This document shows, in pieces, positions 62,057 through 64,000 of a DNA stretch of 64,000 nt; position 1 is the stretch's first letter; each line of letters opens with the position of its first letter. Source of the DNA: an uncultured Umboniibacter sp. (GTDB lineage Bacteria > Pseudomonadota > Gammaproteobacteria > Pseudomonadales > DSM-25080); contig NZ_CANMGY010000010.1 of the NCBI RefSeq assembly GCF_947497555.1, positions 20,582-84,581 on the forward strand, read 5' to 3'. The translations under genes were made by a program, and so were the position numbers. A model generated the notes under the pieces. That model was given only the letters and a program-made list of their open reading frames with translations. It was not told the DNA's origin and ran no database searches.

Positions 62057-62539
62057 TTAGAAGCAGTCCGATAGCTGATGCATCGGTATCAAAACTAACT
62101 CAGATTGATAGCGAATTAATTGGCCATTATTGCGAAGATATATTGCGTCGATCGGTACGCATACGCACACGGCATTGGCCTCGTCAGCGAAACCCAATAC
62201 CACAACACGCCCTAATCCATCCCCACTCCGATAGAGCGCTGGCAAACTGACTGGTTGACGTAGTGATACAACATTACCAGGAACATGCTGATCGGGCTCC
62301 ACCTCAGCCCAGAGGTTAAACCTGGCGGCGATCACGACATCAACCGCCTCTCGATCGCTAATTAACGTTGTTAACACAGACCACAGGTATTGTTCTTTGT
62401 CGGAGAGTGACATCCCAAAAATCTCACTATTCACTTTGTTGTCATCGTGCGTGGAGCCAAGGAATTCTTGGCCACGACGAATACCAATTTTGGTCGAAGA
62501 GCCTGATTGATTTGACTCAATTACTTTTGTCCACTTCAC
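62057..62539 (-). CDS. Hypothetical protein (160 aa)
   Basis: GTG at 62539 chosen because GGAGGT lies 8 bp upstream; a GTG at 62557 has no site. Beta-rich, soluble. Last gene of a run of four small genes. No family recognised. Confidence 0.5.
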   Translation of the reverse strand: MKWTKVIESNQSGSSTKIGIRRGQEFLGSTHDDNKVNSEIFGMSLSDKEQYLWSVLTTLISDREAVDVVIAARFNLWAEVEPDQHVPGNVVSLRQPVSLPALYRSGDGLGRVVVLGFADEANAVCVCVPIDAIYLRNNGQLIRYQSELVLIPMHQLSDCF

Positions 62540-62562
62540 CGATACCACCTCCGACACAAAGC

Positions 62563-62760
62563 CTAGTTGTTAGTCCCCTCCTCCGCAAGAATTCGCTCTT
62601 CGGGCTTATCAAAATCTGTCGCACAGGTGTTGCAGGTGCAGATGTCAAAATTAGTCACGACTACGAATTCTTGCCTTTCCACATCCCAGGTCGCACCAAC
62701 ATCCGCCAAAAAATCCGCCGAGCCGCACGCTGGGCAATGTAAGCTCTTTTTAATCATCAT
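62563..62760 (-). CDS. Zinc-ribbon protein (65 aa)
   Basis: LHCPACGSADF and CTCNTCATDF give two C-x2-C pairs. ATGA overlap with the previous gene. Likely a small zinc-binding regulator or adaptor. Confidence 0.6.
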   Translation of the reverse strand: MMIKKSLHCPACGSADFLADVGATWDVERQEFVVVTNFDICTCNTCATDFDKPEERILAEEGTNN

Positions 62761-62990
62761 GCCACTCCTCCCGCACATGTGCGGTTGCCTATGTCTAACT
62801 TAAACCGATCAGCCACCTCAGCCACCCTCCCAACGGGGTAAGACCTTACAATCTTGTCCCCGTTAGTTTTATCGTTGCAGGTGAACACCAGCCTACCGAG
62901 GGACTGCTCGACACGAATCAAGCCGTTTTTGATTCCGTAAATCTCCGCCTCATACTGAGGAAGTATCAACACATTTTCAGCATCGCTCAT
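62757..62990 (-). CDS. Hypothetical protein (77 aa)
   Basis: ATG at 62990 with GGAG. Beta-rich and soluble. Coupled by ATGA overlaps to both neighbours, both zinc-ribbon genes. Confidence 0.55.
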   Translation of the reverse strand: MSDAENVLILPQYEAEIYGIKNGLIRVEQSLGRLVFTCNDKTNGDKIVRSYPVGRVAEVADRFKLDIGNRTCAGGVA

Positions 62991-63172
62991 TCCACTATCT
63001 CCTGAGTCACTAACTGATAGACGTCGTACCATTCAGCCTCGCAGTCATCACACAACATCTTTTGACTTACCGTATTGTCCGACACATCAAACGAGCCCCC
63101 TTGTACGTTATTCGAGTGACATTTCGGGCAGCCATCAAAACCCATCTCATCCGCTTCATCGTTGAACGACAT
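62987..63172 (-). CDS. Zinc-ribbon protein (61 aa)
   Basis: DGCPKCHSNNVQG and LCDDCEAEWYD form a classic rubredoxin-like zinc ribbon. First gene of the coupled set ending at 62057. Confidence 0.65.
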   Translation of the reverse strand: MSFNDEADEMGFDGCPKCHSNNVQGGSFDVSDNTVSQKMLCDDCEAEWYDVYQLVTQEIVE

Positions 63173-63240
63173 AAAACCTCCTATTTGTTAGCCTCTCTAT
63201 TATCTCGACTTTGATAAATACGCAAATTACCAAGCGACCG

Positions 63241-63354
63241 TTAGGTTCGATCTATTCTGCGGGATTTACAAAGCTACCGACTTTTCCGTAACTCAACTCC
63301 CTGACAGCCTGATCACCCAGTCTTAAACTGATCTGGTTCGATGGGAGGCTAGGG
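63241..63354. repeat. 114-bp direct repeat, copy 1
   Basis: Begins TTAGGTTCGATCTATTCTGC and ends GGGAGGCTAGGG. Near-identical to 63462-63575. Non-coding. Confidence 0.95.
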
Positions 63355-63400
63355 GTTTCGCTACTCGTGTCGGACTGGTTACACCTACACCTGTTCTACT

Positions 63401-63450
63401 GGTTATTCGCTATACGTGTCGGACGGGTTATTCGCTATACGTGTCGGACG
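63401..63450. repeat. 25-bp tandem repeat, two perfect units
   Basis: GGTTATTCGCTATACGTGTC + GGACG, twice in succession, with a degenerate unit before it at about 63352-63380. Iteron-like spacing of about 2.4 helical turns. Confidence 0.9.
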
Positions 63451-63461
63451 GGCTATTACCA

Positions 63462-63575
63462 TTAGGTTCGATCTATTCTGCGGAATTTACAAAGCTACCG
63501 GCCTTTCCGTAACTCAACTCCCTGACAGCCTGATCACCCAGTCTTAAACTGATCTGGTTCGATGGTAGGTTAGGG
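63462..63575. repeat. 114-bp direct repeat, copy 2
   Basis: About five mismatches to copy 1. A third, partial copy covers 63596-63644. Confidence 0.95.
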
Positions 63576-63675
63576 CATAACCCAATGGTGCTATGTGCCT
63601 GATAACCCAGTCTCAACATGATCTGGTTCGGTGGGAGGTTAGGGATGATTGCGGTATGTATGCCCAGTTCTTCAA

Positions 63676-64000
63676 GGGCAGGGCGATCACTTATCCGCGC
63701 CCATTTGGACACACCCCCTTAACGCCGCTACAGACCGCTAAAACACTGGGTTTCTTAGCTCAAAAACCCCCAAATGCCCAACTGGGCATCCAAAGAAAAG
63801 CCCGCGCTGCGAGGGCAGGGCGATCACTTATCCGTGCATAATTATGCACACCCCCAACACCGCTACAGACCGCTAGAACACTGGGTTTCTTAGCTAAAAA
63901 ACCCCGAGTGCCCCACGGGGCACCCAAAGAAAAGCCCGCGCTGCGAGGGCAGGGCGATCACTTATCCGTGCATAATTATGCACACCCCCAACACCGCTAC
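63676..64000. repeat. Tandem ~135-bp repeat running off the window edge
   Basis: Units start at 63676, 63813 and 63947 with GGGCAGGGCGATCACTTATC. Each holds CCGCTACAGACCGCTA and a hairpin (TGCCCAACTGGGCA or GTGCCCCACGGGGCAC). Units 2 and 3 also carry the perfect palindrome GTGCATAATTATGCAC. The third unit is cut by the window end. Confidence 0.95.

Noticed and set aside
62765..62781. Palindrome CCGCACATGTGCGG
   Set aside because: Lies inside coding sequence at a gene junction and occurs once; no support as an operator.
63473..63712. 79-codon minus-strand frame with repeated PNLPSNQI-like units
   Set aside because: Arises from the 114-bp DNA repeat copies; no ribosome site.

Overview
The window is accessory DNA of a large conjugative element (plasmid or ICE), most likely from a marine or environmental gammaproteobacterium. 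This rests on an F-type mating apparatus (TraF-TraH-TraG), a cluster combining a lytic transglycosylase with FlhD/FlhC-like activators as in SXT ICEs and IncC plasmids, a ParB partition protein, a KfrA-like protein, and many small hypothetical genes in short operons on both strands. The host assignment is inference. No rRNA or tRNA gene was recognised.

Layout. 0-6.4 kb: KfrA-like coiled-coil protein (cut by the window edge), SPFH/band-7 protein, DsbD-alpha-like and other exported or unknown proteins. 6.5-12.8 kb: traF-traH-traG. 12.8-17.6 kb: a membrane sensor-like protein, then an slt-FlhD-FlhD-FlhC-like operon. 17.6-26.5 kb: an AT-rich oriT candidate, a possible MobI, a membrane-anchored PD-(D/E)XK nuclease, and a long operon with an S49 peptidase, a DsbA-like thioredoxin and ParB. 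26.5-38.2 kb: small exported, membrane and hypothetical genes, including tandem paralogues. 38.4-44.3 kb: a two-gene type V CRISPR-Cas locus (Cas12 effector plus lone Cas1) with a decayed array; 25-bp repeats and 17-19-bp spacers fit type V-C. 44.3-49.0 kb: hypotheticals, a CoiA-like protein and a LuxR-type HTH. 49.05-49.73 kb: a second, well-kept array whose leader and cas1 5' stub are a diverged copy of those at the first array. 49.8-61.5 kb: DnaQ-like exonuclease, RES/Xre toxin-antitoxin, solo TnpB insertion that truncates a cytosine methyltransferase, GNAT toxin-antitoxin, DndC/PAPS-reductase-like protein, WGR-domain DNA ligase, NucA-type endonuclease and an HExxH lipoprotein. 61.6-63.2 kb: small Zn-ribbon operon. 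63.24-64.0 kb: non-coding, densely repetitive DNA that may be an origin or centromere.

Two observations stand out. First, eight promoters across 55 kb share a 21-bp palindrome (CTCTGCCC-n5-GGGCAGAG) followed at exactly 29 bp by a -10-like hexamer. They precede traFHG, the S49/ParB operon and six other genes or operons, so they look like one regulon, plausibly driven by the FlhDC-like activators encoded at 16.2-17.6 kb. Second, a minimal Cas12-Cas1 system sits on a conjugative element with two arrays sharing an ancestral leader, plus a structured intergenic segment that could encode its guide-partner RNA.
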